Positions 21,401 through 30,337 of a DNA stretch of 64,000 nucleotides are shown here, one piece after another; the first letter of the stretch is position 1; each line of letters opens with the position of its first letter. The stretch comes from Stachybotrys elegans. Its lineage: Eukaryota; Ascomycota; Sordariomycetes; Hypocreales; Stachybotryaceae. The stretch lies in NCBI GenBank assembly GCA_020746835.1, contig JAGPNK010000011.1:620001-684000 (forward strand), given 5' to 3'. The notes under the pieces are model-generated. The model worked only from the letters and a program-made list of their open reading frames with translations. It was not told the DNA's origin and ran no database searches. The position numbers were made by a program, and so were the translations under genes.

Positions 21401-21942
21401 ACGATGTCACTCTCTGACGAAAAGCAGTGCTCGACAAACTTCTTCATGGAGAAGACGCCATCCTCGGCGTTTGTATTCCGATAGACGTTGTGTATATAGA
21501 CCGTTGTGTATGCCAGCGTGAGTTTGAGTGTGATTACCATGCCGTTGGACCAGGGATGCTCCACGATCTCGTATAGATCTTCCGGGATTGCCTTTCTCAC
21601 CAAGAAAGCGACGAGGTGAGGCCTTCGTTTGCCGGCTGCCGTTGAGGAAGCGAGGTCGACTGATGCTGAGGTGGTATCCACGTATTTTTTGCAGCGTCTC
21701 CCCAATGTGCGACCATAGACGGTATGCATGTGGTGATCTTTAGCTTCGAGTGGTTTTCCAGTCGGAGGGTACCAAAGATGGTACTCGGTAAGATTCCCGG
21801 TTCGCAAGAACTGGAGATTGGACGGGGCATCCTGTATGGCTATCACATCTGGAAAATAAGATTGCTTTCCGACAATGCCTGACAGCGCGTTAGTTCGCTT
21901 TTCGCATCCCTTGAGGTTGCACTGGAGAGTTTTCAGCTCCAC
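18412..21942 (-). mobile_element. LINE (non-LTR retrotransposon) ORF2: endonuclease plus reverse transcriptase, one in-frame stop
   Basis: A single minus-strand frame spans endonuclease and reverse transcriptase, broken only by TGA at 21132-21130. The N-terminal part (21942-21133, 270 aa) is an apurinic-like endonuclease: IAIQDAP, TLAYTTVYIHNVYRN, IVLGDFNLSHKLWN, STIDLAFVSN and the terminal SDHRP. After the stop the same frame continues (TILPLPTLLQVGARYLWK) into an 880-codon ORF starting at 21054. This contains the RT fingers/palm: KKAPGLDGIANELL, YRPIALLPTLGKLLERIV, LALDMSGAFPHV, QGVPQGSVFSHILF and the catalytic FVDD (about residue 402). A CPKC-x7-H-x4-C zinc knuckle follows near the C-terminus. 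I see no RNase H domain. An ORF1 tail (NQDDSENPDTENGS) survives at about 21980-22110 on the same strand, so the copy is 5' truncated. Confidence 0.92.
21130..21132 (-). other. In-frame TGA stop splitting LINE ORF2
   Basis: Directly follows the endonuclease motif SDHRP and is in frame with the downstream reverse transcriptase. A CGA-to-TGA transition is the simplest origin, in keeping with RIP-type or deamination mutation. Confidence 0.85.
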
Positions 21943-22156
21943 CCCATTGGTCTATGGATTGTTAGTTCCAACAATCTCTTAGTTTACGCGTCGCCAAACA
22001 TAACAGGATTTTTTCGAAATCAACCTCGAAGGTTCCGCTGCCGTTTTCCGTATCTGGGTTTTCCGAGTCGTCTTGGTTGGTCAGTTCCTGGCTGGCTTTT
22101 TGACTCCAATCATGAGCATACCATTATCTGGATTCAGGACAGCATCTCCATCTAGA

Positions 22157-22164
22157 ATAGACGA
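22157..22164 (+). repeat. Left target-site duplication of the MITE
   Basis: ATAGACGA, identical to 22509-22516. Confidence 0.9.
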
Positions 22165-22508
22165 CAGACCTGTGAAAAAGTCATATTCATTTGAATATAT
22201 TGAATATTGAATAATTGAATATTGAATATATGACTTTTGAATATGAATATAAATACCTTAACTATATAAAGTCATATTTGACTTTGAATATAAATATTCA
22301 AATTTAAATATGAATATTGACTTTATATAGTTAAGGTATTCAAGTTTGAATATCTATATTCATATTCATATTCAATATTCAAATATTCAAATATTCAAAT
22401 ATTCAAATATTCAAATATTCAAATATTCAATATTCAATATTCAAATTTGAATATTTTAAAATTGAATACCTATATTCAAAAAAGTCAGTTGACTTTTTAA
22501 CAGGTCTG
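22165..22508. mobile_element. hAT-type MITE with 8-bp target duplication
   Basis: 344-bp non-coding AT-rich element. It starts CAGACCTGTGAAAAAGTCA and ends with the near-perfect inverse (AACAGGTCTG; reverse complement CAGACCTGTTAAAAAGTCA, one mismatch in 19). Perfect 8-bp direct repeats ATAGACGA flank it at 22157-22164 and 22509-22516. An 8-bp duplication with CAG-starting termini fits the hAT superfamily. The interior is a large imperfect palindrome: ATACCTTAACTATATAAAGT near 22253 is mirrored by ACTTTATATAGTTAAGGTAT near 22320. Runs of ATTCAAAT repeats also occur inside. No transposase is encoded, so it must have been moved in trans. Confidence 0.9.
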
Positions 22509-22516
22509 ATAGACGA
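22509..22516 (+). repeat. Right target-site duplication of the MITE
   Basis: ATAGACGA, identical to 22157-22164. Confidence 0.9.
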
Positions 22517-22609
22517 TAAATAACCATCTAGACTTGGAGATGTGTGGGAATCAGGGTTCTTCATGGTCACCAATGGACCATGGATCCGCCTAGAATCAAG
22601 GATTGGTGG

Positions 22610-22667
22610 ATGTATGGTTTTCTGTTCGTGTGCCCCAATGGAACACAGACCAGCAACTTCAAGGATT
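22610..22667 (+). repeat. Dispersed ~80-bp repeat, partial copy C
   Basis: Contains TGTTCGTGTGCCCCAATGGA and ACACAGACCAGCAACTTCAA, matching the first two thirds of copy B with transitions; the right end is missing. Confidence 0.75.
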
Positions 22668-23625
22668 GAATTGGTGGATTGACCAGAAAAAGAGACATGT
22701 CAGGATTCCTCATCGGATAGAGATCAGTCGCCATGAGTAGGGCCCCTCGGAGTACGTGATATGAGTATACCAGGTCGGTAGGTTTGGTGTGATCATCATA
22801 GAACCCCTACATGAGAGAGAGCATCCTCAGAGTCACCGATCTCGCATAGAATCGGGAACTCGCAATCCGGATGGATGACATGATCGGGTACTGCCGTAGA
22901 ACTTCTACCCTTCTACGGAGTACTGGCGTGGCTATGTCTGATATCTACGTTTCAAACTTACAGTCCTCTCGTGTGTCACCTACATCTCCTTGAAGTCACT
23001 GCTCTCTATTGCATTTATTGCATTGGGCCACAGGATCTGCACCTGGCTTGGACATAGGATGAGGAAATCCCTGCATAACTTCTACGCTGATACGGAGTAT
23101 GGGGTATCGGCTAGCACTCTTGTTACCCCTTATGTCAACCCTTGGATATTACTTGTATCGACCTGGAACGCACTCCGGAGTGAAAGGGGACCAGCCGAAA
23201 GATCATAACCCTAGTGCGCAATCATGCTTCCTTACATTGCTATTCCAAAAGGCCTAACCATGTCCCAGAAATTTCATCTGCTATCCGAAACATCGGCAAA
23301 GAAGCGCATTGAAAGTCGCTCTTCGTCTGAAGATAACGCTGTTAGACAGGGTTGGGCTTTGACGCGTTCGGACACTTCCTGATGACAACGGTGTGCATTC
23401 AAACATAACAATCAACTCAAAACAAAATACACAATGTCGCCCTGGGTGAGGAAACACGTCGATGGCAAGGAGAAGCCGTCGGCGAGCTGCTATAGCATGG
23501 CGATGTAGATGTGACAAAGCTACCTGCTGAGCCCTCCTGTGCAGCTCTTTCTATCTTCTCCATTTTCAATTCAATCTTCTTTCCAAAACCTGCTCTTTAC
23601 AGTCCCCTGGAATATATTCTAAGCT

Positions 23626-24820
23626 ATGACATCCTTCAGCAAAGCGGCCGGGGTTAGGTTGCCTGTTAGAGGTGGAAAGTCAAGCACTCCTGCCCCCGAA
23701 CGCCCGTCACGACCGCTCCACGATGGCAACGGCAGGCCAGTCATGGAGTCAGAGCTCGATAATATGACTGATCATATTGAGCCAACCGTTGCCTCGCCTA
23801 TTACACCCTCTCAGCATACCGGTGGTAACTTCGTCGAGAACCATCTTCTGCCCAGGAGTCCTCCTCCACCCGGCTTCTGACTACACAAAGGGGATGGCAG
23901 TGGATCGGCCTTAACTCTACCGACCTGGAAAGTGACCATTTGTTCAGCGTTTCTTCGGCAATCTGCGATCAAGACAACTTCAAGGCCAAATTTTTCACGC
24001 AGGGCATCGCCCTATTCCTACCTCGACGTTTGGCCGACAATTGGGTCAAGACCAAATTGGTTAGCGTTGCCCAAGACTTCGTGCCCCAGGCCTCTCTTCC
24101 AGGCAGGTTTCTATCATGTCCGGTAGGTAGTTGGACACTTCTCTGGCCGTCTTGAGACTAACGGTGCCGATAAGCTTTCTTCCCCAATCTCCCATTCCCC
24201 AGTTCTGCCATAACTGTTGCAAAGTCGGGCACAAAGCAAAGAACTGTTATTGGCCTCGGGTGTGTGGCAAATGCAGTGAGGCTCATTTGACAAAGGACTG
24301 TAGCATCGATCCTTCTCAGAAGGAGTTACTGAAGTGCCCCAACTGTGGCATGAAGGGCCATGCAAACTTTCAATTGGCTTGCCAGGATCCGCAGGCGAGA
24401 ATGGAGCGCCTGAGGATTTATCAACTCATGACCGTACCCCTTGGATTGTGGCCAGAGTCTGGCTCACGGAAAAGACAACACAACGACGACTCTGAGACCA
24501 CAAACTTGGCCAAAAAGAAGAAAGTACTGGTAATCGACAAGTCTGCCTTTTATCACATTATTAACCACCATCTTCAGATTGAACCCAGGCCAAAGAGTCG
24601 GCCGGCACCTGCGACTACGTCAACCAAAGCACGCAAACAGGTTGATTCCCCTGGCGGGGAGACGGCTAAGGGCCAGGAGAATGGAAAGAGAAGGTCTCCC
24701 CGGAACAAAGGCCGCGTTTCCAGTGGCGAGGGCTCGATCTTGGACGATTCCCCTCGCTCATCGCAGCTGTCAGCAAGCTCTATGGAAGAGGACACCGGTT
24801 CCATCCACGTTGCTATGTAA
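23626..24820 (+). pseudogene. Gag-like ORF1 relic with three CCHC-type zinc knuckles
   Basis: Plus-strand retrotransposon ORF1 (nucleic-acid-binding gag-like protein) broken over three frames: 23626-23880, about 23890-24155 and about 24131-24820. The middle part reads WQWIGLNSTDLESDHLFSVS and later VAQDFVPQASLPGRF, typical of fungal LINE ORF1. The last part has three knuckles, CHNCCKVGHKAKNC, CGKCSEAHLTKDC and CPNCGMKGHANFQLAC, followed by a basic, low-complexity tail. The frames overlap at DTSLAVLRLTVPISFLP, showing small indels rather than introns. It lies opposite in orientation to the LINE ORF2 at 18-22 kb, so it belongs to another copy or to an inverted segment. Confidence 0.8.
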
Positions 24821-25613
24821 CCGCCACGATTTAGGTCACAGCACTGTTGCCAGCGTCAAGAAATAAGCGGTAGTTTAGTGCAATATGGTATTTGAGGGTC
24901 GTATGTAGGGCTAAGGGTAGATGTTAGATGAATATCTCATTTTGATGCGTATTATCTCCATAACTCAAGATGGTGATACCAGACTGAAATCCAGGCTCGA
25001 TAGCAGTTGTAAAGTGATCAGATCCGTATAGAGATCTCCACGCCGTGTAGCTCTCTATCACGAACGCCTGCAAATTTGCTGCTCTTTCACTAACACTGCT
25101 CTGTATGAAGCGTCTACCGCATCGTACGATTGAAGCTGTAACCGATGTAGGGCTTGTTGATGCCAGATGCTCGTGTTCGGCTGGATGGCCATGTCGAGAC
25201 AACCCCTTGATCTCGGCTGCGAGTCCCTGGCTTCAAAGGCCATGAAACCGAGACGCATGAATCAGAGCTGAGATTGAAATTGCCTAGGATAGACGAACAG
25301 GAGCGTTTGAACTACGATCCTGCAACTTCCAGGACGTGATCCTGGAGCGCAGCTTTGATAGTCACGTGAACAGGGGTTTCGGAGAGCCCCGATAGATGGG
25401 TTGAACGAGGATAAATAGAGCAGCATTCTCCTCGTTGTTGTCTCTCTGTTGTCATCACCTCACTACTTTTCTCCATTGAACATTCTCATCAGCACTTCCA
25501 ACCCACCTCACTACCTTTTCCCCATTGAACATTCTCATCAGCACTTTCCAACCCTTTTCCAAACTTCTTTCCAAGTCGAGTCCAGCTTCCAGAAAGCCCA
25601 AAGCCCGCCCAAA
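24821..25613. other. Intergenic region with a 48-50 bp direct duplication
   Basis: No supported gene. Just before the next gene a segment with CCATTGAACATTCTCATCAG occurs twice in tandem (25456-25503 and 25504-25553), apparently within its 5' untranslated leader. Confidence 0.6.
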
Positions 25614-26060
25614 ATGAGCCATATCCCCACGGACATTTTGATTAACATCGCCATCTTCCTGCGGGACATTGGCCCATGGATTGAGCACGAGGTTCAAAGG
25701 CTGGATATCACCTTGCCGCCTTCGACTACGACACAATCTCCTCCATCCATCTCATCCTCTGCTTCGCTCACCTCGGCCACTACATCGCCCGCTTCGCCGG
25801 CCTCGCCCACTTCGTCGGCCTCGCCCACTTCGTCCACCTTGTCCGCCTCTTCGGTCCAGCATTACAACGCTTGCTGTCACTGCCAAACCGCCGGGTGGCG
25901 TTCGGACGCTGCCGCTCGCATCAACTACGGCCCGGGACGATTGTCTGTGCCGGCTGCTTTATCAGACGCAGGCACGATACACTTGAGGATCCCTGCTACT
26001 GTGGATGTGCGGAAACCCAACGGGTCATGACTCTTGGTGCTGGATCGCAAAGAGCTCGTC
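25614..26060 (+). pseudogene. Small F-box-like, Ser/Pro-rich, Cys-rich protein with probable frameshift
   Basis: From ATG 25614 the frame gives MSHIPTDILINIAIFLRDIG, an F-box-like head, then a Ser/Pro/Ala/Thr-rich tract with repeated SPTSSASPTSS units, then HYNACCHCQTAGWRSDAAAR. The frame continues to a stop at 26030 but loses its Cys pattern. One frame over, the coding signal resumes as GTIVCAGCFIRRRHDTLEDP followed by CYCGCAETQ, ending at about 26064. The paired CxxC motifs in the two frames suggest one zinc-binding domain interrupted by a single-base indel near 25930. I do not recognise the family. Confidence 0.5.
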
Positions 26061-26064
26061 GATA

Positions 26065-26822
26065 GCCGGGGCATAGTGGATACTGGTGTACTGTAGGAAG
26101 TCAAGACTGTTGACATGACGTGTCGCCGCGGGACGTTGGGCATCATGAAGAACAGGTTGTCGCCATCGCTGGAGTCAATTTTACGATAGCTGGGCTATCC
26201 AATCGGTGATGGAATGGAATCGCGTGGGGTTGATTTTTCATTTGCTATACACGGTATCTAGATGAATGCGTCAACCTTCTTTTTATATACTGCACAGTCT
26301 CTCCATTCGTCGTGCGTGGACCATCTGCAATCATCAACTTCAACAAGGGCTTCCGGGTAGTGAGCCCACGGTCTTAATAAAAGACGATCCCGTAAAACTC
26401 CTGTCTCAACCAAGACAGTATGATAAGTCCTTATAAGCTCTACTATATTTGGCATCGCACCCATCCCTATCACACACATTGGGTACTCGGTGTGCAAGAA
26501 ATCCTGATCCAGGATCCAGCTCAACGCAGTTGAGCAACCTCTCTCTTACATGACAGACGGCATGAAACCAATATACGACAATCAATAGAGGACCACCTCG
26601 AAGATGCCCTGTAGCGCTGCACACGCGTTCTGTCTTAGTCAAGCTCTGATGCAAATGGAATTTGTCTTCCTCGCCAAATCTGGCGACACTTCTAACGTCT
26701 AGTCTCACATCTGAAGGTAGCGCTAGCTTGTGACAGTGCTTGCAGTCACTTGTGGCTCGGTCACTCGGCTACCCTGCACGGCGGCCTGACAATAGTCTCG
26801 TTGTTTCCCTCTGGCAATCTAC
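26065..26822. other. Intergenic region
   Basis: No supported gene. A ~30-bp segment (26684-26712, GCGACACTTCTAACGTCTAG...) resembles 40501-40532. Confidence 0.45.
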
Positions 26823-29072
26823 CTAGGAGATACTATCGGTGCTCTCCGAGTAGAGCAGCAGCCTCGCAGCGGATTCGCGCCCATTCGGAACGGTCCCGAG
26901 CAGGGCGGTCGGCTCCTTGTTATCAACCAATCTGGTATAGGTGCCCTTGTCAATTAGTAGCCGTACGACGGCTCCCTGGCTCCTAGTGTTCCCAGTCTGG
27001 CCGTATGCCGGGTCGGCAGGGAGGTCGTCAGGCTTGAGTAACTGCCACCAACGCTTCGGCTCCAACGGCTTGGATCTCTGGTCCCGGTAATCAAGACGGA
27101 GCCGCTGGAACAACCCGGCCGTCACTTTGAACCCCACCGGCCAATCCGCCAAGTCGTCTGCTTCCCCCTCGGCAGGGATGGCCATGGCGGGCTGGGGACT
27201 ATCATCCTTCCCCATCTCCCAGTATTGGTTACCGTGTACCTTGAGCGGCCGGCTCCTTCTATCCACCTGCCACATTCCGACACCTTGGTGCTGGGGATTG
27301 GGGTCCACAGGGATGAGGTGCCGCGTGTATTTGTCGAGGAAGTGGCGCAAGTCCGTGGAGAGAGTGGGGAGTTCCCTTCGCAGCTGCTCCTTGTCCACAA
27401 AGCTGTCAAACTTAGCGTCCTGGACCTTGTTGAACTGCAGAGCGGGGCCGACCAGCAAGGCCCCAGGGATGGTGATGATTCTCGGGGCATGCATCCCCCC
27501 TGGTTCGCCCGACTTCGCAAGTATGGGCCACGCGGTGAAGCCGCATCTCGCGAGCCCCGTCAAGATGCGGATCGTCAACATGTCTTCGGCCTTGTCCAGA
27601 AGGCTTTGCTTCTCTGGCTTTCTGCTCTCCGCGTCGAGAGTCTTCTTGATATCGTCGATGGTCGGTGCACTATCGAGGAGCGTCTTGCAGTAGTGGGCAA
27701 GGGACGCCTCGCGGCCTGGCGTGCAGCGCCGACGGTCGGGGTGAAGTATGTCGAAAATATCGAGCACCGACGTGTTGGCGGTGAGCGACGAATCCCTGGC
27801 CAACAAGTCCTCGTAGTGGAGGCGCAGCAGGTCAGACTGGTAATGAGAACCGTCTTTAGCCGTCCTGTGCCTGAGCCTCTGCGCCAGGTTTAGGCTGCTC
27901 ACCAGCTGGACTGCCAAGTTATATGCCTCATCACCCAGTGGCGCCTCAGAGTCTCCTCTTTTGCCACTTCCTTCCTCACAGAGCCGGTCCAGGATGACAT
28001 AGGGAAGAAGGTGGTCAAGCTCGAGGCCGGTCGTCCCTTGGAGTACGGCCAGAGTCTTCCAGGCTGACTCGGCCAGAGACATGAAGCAGTCGCGCTTATT
28101 CTTCTTGCTCTTGATCAAGACATCCCAGACAAATTCCAGGTCTACCCATGCGGCTGGAGTGCTCCAGTTCTTTCCTATGTAGAACTGGTGCAGCCAGCTG
28201 CGCAGCTCCTTGAGAGCAGTGACGTACGGCCACTCATCTTTTGGCGAGTTGAAGCTGCGAAGACCAATCTCGCTCGCAATCGCGAGGCCATTCAGTATGT
28301 CCAAAAGTCCCGCCTCGTCTTTGGTCACCTTGCGTCCTTTAGTCTTATAAGTGATGTCATGCTCGACTTCGGACCAGGCATGCATGATGACGGTGCCGAC
28401 CTGGATCTCAACAGTTGCCACGTCCCAGATCAGGGCTGCGTCTCCCAAGTCCCGCGGCTGCAGCCGCTTGGGCACCTTGACAACCAGATGCAAGGCGTTG
28501 TACCCAGAGAACTGCTTTTCGTGCCCATCGAGGTCGAGGTTGTTCTGTGGCTTGCCCTCGAGCCACGCTTTGTGTCGCTTGAGCAGCCTCTTCGGATCGT
28601 TCAAGCCCCCCATCTTCTTGGTTTCCTTAGCTTCGACGTACCCAGCTTCACCGAGCACTTCCAGCACCCCGCCCTTGTCGTTGGGGAAGTAGAGTATGAT
28701 GCGTGCGCCGAGCATGTCGTGAAAAGCCTTCTCAAGCTCGTCCGGGGTTCCAAAGTGGGCTGAATCGGACACGCCCTTGCCGTATCCTAAGTGTTTCTCG
28801 AAGGCGCTCACCCCTCCATTTTTCTTCATCATCTCCGCTAGGGCTTTATGGGTGCTGAACCGGTCTTCCTGTCGGCGCGCTGCAGTGCCGGTGATGGACC
28901 CCCAAGTCTTTACCCGAGCCGCGATGGGGATGTGCTGGATGCGTTTCTGGGCCAAGACATGGCCCAAGTCTTGGGCGACGACATCCAAGCATCGCTGCCA
29001 CTCGGGGAGCTTGGAGAAGTAGATTGGCCCAAACTTTGCGAGGAGCTCATCCAGAGTGGGATTGCCAGCCAT
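26823..29072 (-). CDS. RelA/SpoT-domain protein with degenerate ankyrin tail
   Basis: Single-exon 749-aa protein starting at Met 29072 (MAGNPTLDELLAKFGPIYFS); an upstream in-frame Met at 29129 would add 19 residues. The N-terminal ~250 residues carry the RelA/SpoT nucleotidyltransferase pattern: RVKTWGSI (~53-60), DMLGARIILYFPND (~119-132), KQFSGYNALHLVVKVP (~186-201) and VEIQVGTVIMHAWSEVEHD (~221-239) then YK. These match the D-x2-G-x-R, Y-x3-H and EIQ-x-x-T..E-x2-H elements of (p)ppGpp synthetases, although R of EIQIRT is G here. A long middle region has no motif I recognise. The last ~50 residues (VVRLLIDKGTYTRLVDNKEP) resemble decayed ankyrin repeats. Such domains in fungi are little studied; the product could be an alarmone, a modified RNA, or none. 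Confidence 0.88.
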   Translation of the reverse strand: MAGNPTLDELLAKFGPIYFSKLPEWQRCLDVVAQDLGHVLAQKRIQHIPIAARVKTWGSITGTAARRQEDRFSTHKALAEMMKKNGGVSAFEKHLGYGKGVSDSAHFGTPDELEKAFHDMLGARIILYFPNDKGGVLEVLGEAGYVEAKETKKMGGLNDPKRLLKRHKAWLEGKPQNNLDLDGHEKQFSGYNALHLVVKVPKRLQPRDLGDAALIWDVATVEIQVGTVIMHAWSEVEHDITYKTKGRKVTKDEAGLLDILNGLAIASEIGLRSFNSPKDEWPYVTALKELRSWLHQFYIGKNWSTPAAWVDLEFVWDVLIKSKKNKRDCFMSLAESAWKTLAVLQGTTGLELDHLLPYVILDRLCEEGSGKRGDSEAPLGDEAYNLAVQLVSSLNLAQRLRHRTAKDGSHYQSDLLRLHYEDLLARDSSLTANTSVLDIFDILHPDRRRCTPGREASLAHYCKTLLDSAPTIDDIKKTLDAESRKPEKQSLLDKAEDMLTIRILTGLARCGFTAWPILAKSGEPGGMHAPRIITIPGALLVGPALQFNKVQDAKFDSFVDKEQLRRELPTLSTDLRHFLDKYTRHLIPVDPNPQHQGVGMWQVDRRSRPLKVHGNQYWEMGKDDSPQPAMAIPAEGEADDLADWPVGFKVTAGLFQRLRLDYRDQRSKPLEPKRWWQLLKPDDLPADPAYGQTGNTRSQGAVVRLLIDKGTYTRLVDNKEPTALLGTVPNGRESAARLLLYSESTDSIS

Positions 29073-30337
29073 TCGGGCGGCGATTTGGGTGTAATGGGTG
29101 TGTGTAGTTGTGAAGTAAACAAAGGACACTCAGCGCTCACTCAGCCTTCGTGGTGTGATACGGGACGGGGGCATTTCAAATTTTAAAGCCCAGGGCCCTT
29201 CCAATATCGTGAAGCTGTTGTACAAACCCCTTTTGGTCTACACATTCAGCGGGTAGGGACATTGTCACACGGCTTAGCCTTAGCCTGAATACGTGTCAAC
29301 CTGCTTACCAACTTGCTGCGTGATTTTATGCAATCTGAAATCTCCAGCAGCGTTTTGGCTCAGCCGCAGTTGTGATTCGCGGTTTGGCGAGCAGGGCGAG
29401 CAGGAAAAAGGCGAACTGCATCTTCTGGGACGCGGACGCCTTACCGTCGACCCTCTTCAGCCGCCCTCGGCCCATTTTGCATTTTGCACACCGAGGCCGA
29501 AGCTGCAAGGTTGATTTTTCATGTCAGCTGAGCCCACCTCTATGCCGAGTGGCAGGAAGTTGGGTCCAAGGGTCAACGCTGCAATGCAGCGTTAAACCTT
29601 AAACTCATACGCCCTCTGAAGGCCTAGAAAAGCAACTTGTTCTAGGCTTGTAGCTTGTCAGACCAACAGCAGGCTGAGAGGTCGGCATTTGTTATCGAGC
29701 CACTTACACGATGCCACGCGCACCGCCCCATATGTGTCGACCCAATGCTGTGTGGTAGGGGCAGAAAGGAAGGGGTGACTCGAGAGTTGTTGAGGCTGTG
29801 ATATAGGCAGGGGACAGCCCTGAAGAGCTGACGCCCTCGGACGGTGCCGACGAATCACATGCACTCCTCATCAACCATTATCCAGTTTCGGTGATAGGAC
29901 CCCTCCCTACACGGCACCCTTCCCTGAGGCTCATCCCTTCCTGCGCAGTTGCAATGAGTTTGGGCTGTATTTTGTTTCCCGCGAGAAGCGCCTCAGTGCT
30001 TCCACCCACCAAAGAACAAGGCTGTTGGCATGCGGGGTTTTCGTCATCTGCAGGGTTCGGCCTTCGGGGACGGCCTTGGATGAGGCTTGGAAACCAGTAC
30101 TTGCAGAGGGTCCATGTGACGGAACTATCGGTCACTTGGAAAGGAGGCTCCGCGGCAGTTTTGGAAAAGAGGATCGAGGCCTTCAGCGGCATTTGCTAGT
30201 CTTCCGATATCTCGAGTCTTGACAAAATAACCATCCACTCCCAACGTGCGATATCAGTACATATCTCTCCATCTTGCATCTCCAAAGCTTGTTCTCTAAC
30301 CTCCACCAAACCAGCACCCGTCTACACAACCCGGAAA
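29073..30337. other. Intergenic region, divergent promoters
   Basis: About 1.26 kb between the RelA/SpoT gene and the coiled-coil gene, which point away from each other, so both promoters lie here. Short ORFs around 29.9-30.2 kb look like chance. Confidence 0.5.

Larger units (their letters stand above)
21943..23625. other. Repeat-rich spacer between LINE ORF2 and gag-like relic
   Basis: Holds the LINE ORF1 tail (about 21980-22110, minus strand), the hAT-type MITE (22165-22508) and partial dispersed-repeat copy C (22610-22667). The rest shows no supported gene. Confidence 0.6.

Noticed and set aside
22370..22440. ATTCAAAT repeats as a CRISPR-like or centromeric satellite
   Set aside because: They lie inside the MITE palindrome, have no spacers, and the organism is a fungus.
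29891..30222. Overlapping ORFs of about 100 aa in the divergent promoter
   Set aside because: Both strands are open by chance, with no start context, motif or splice extension.
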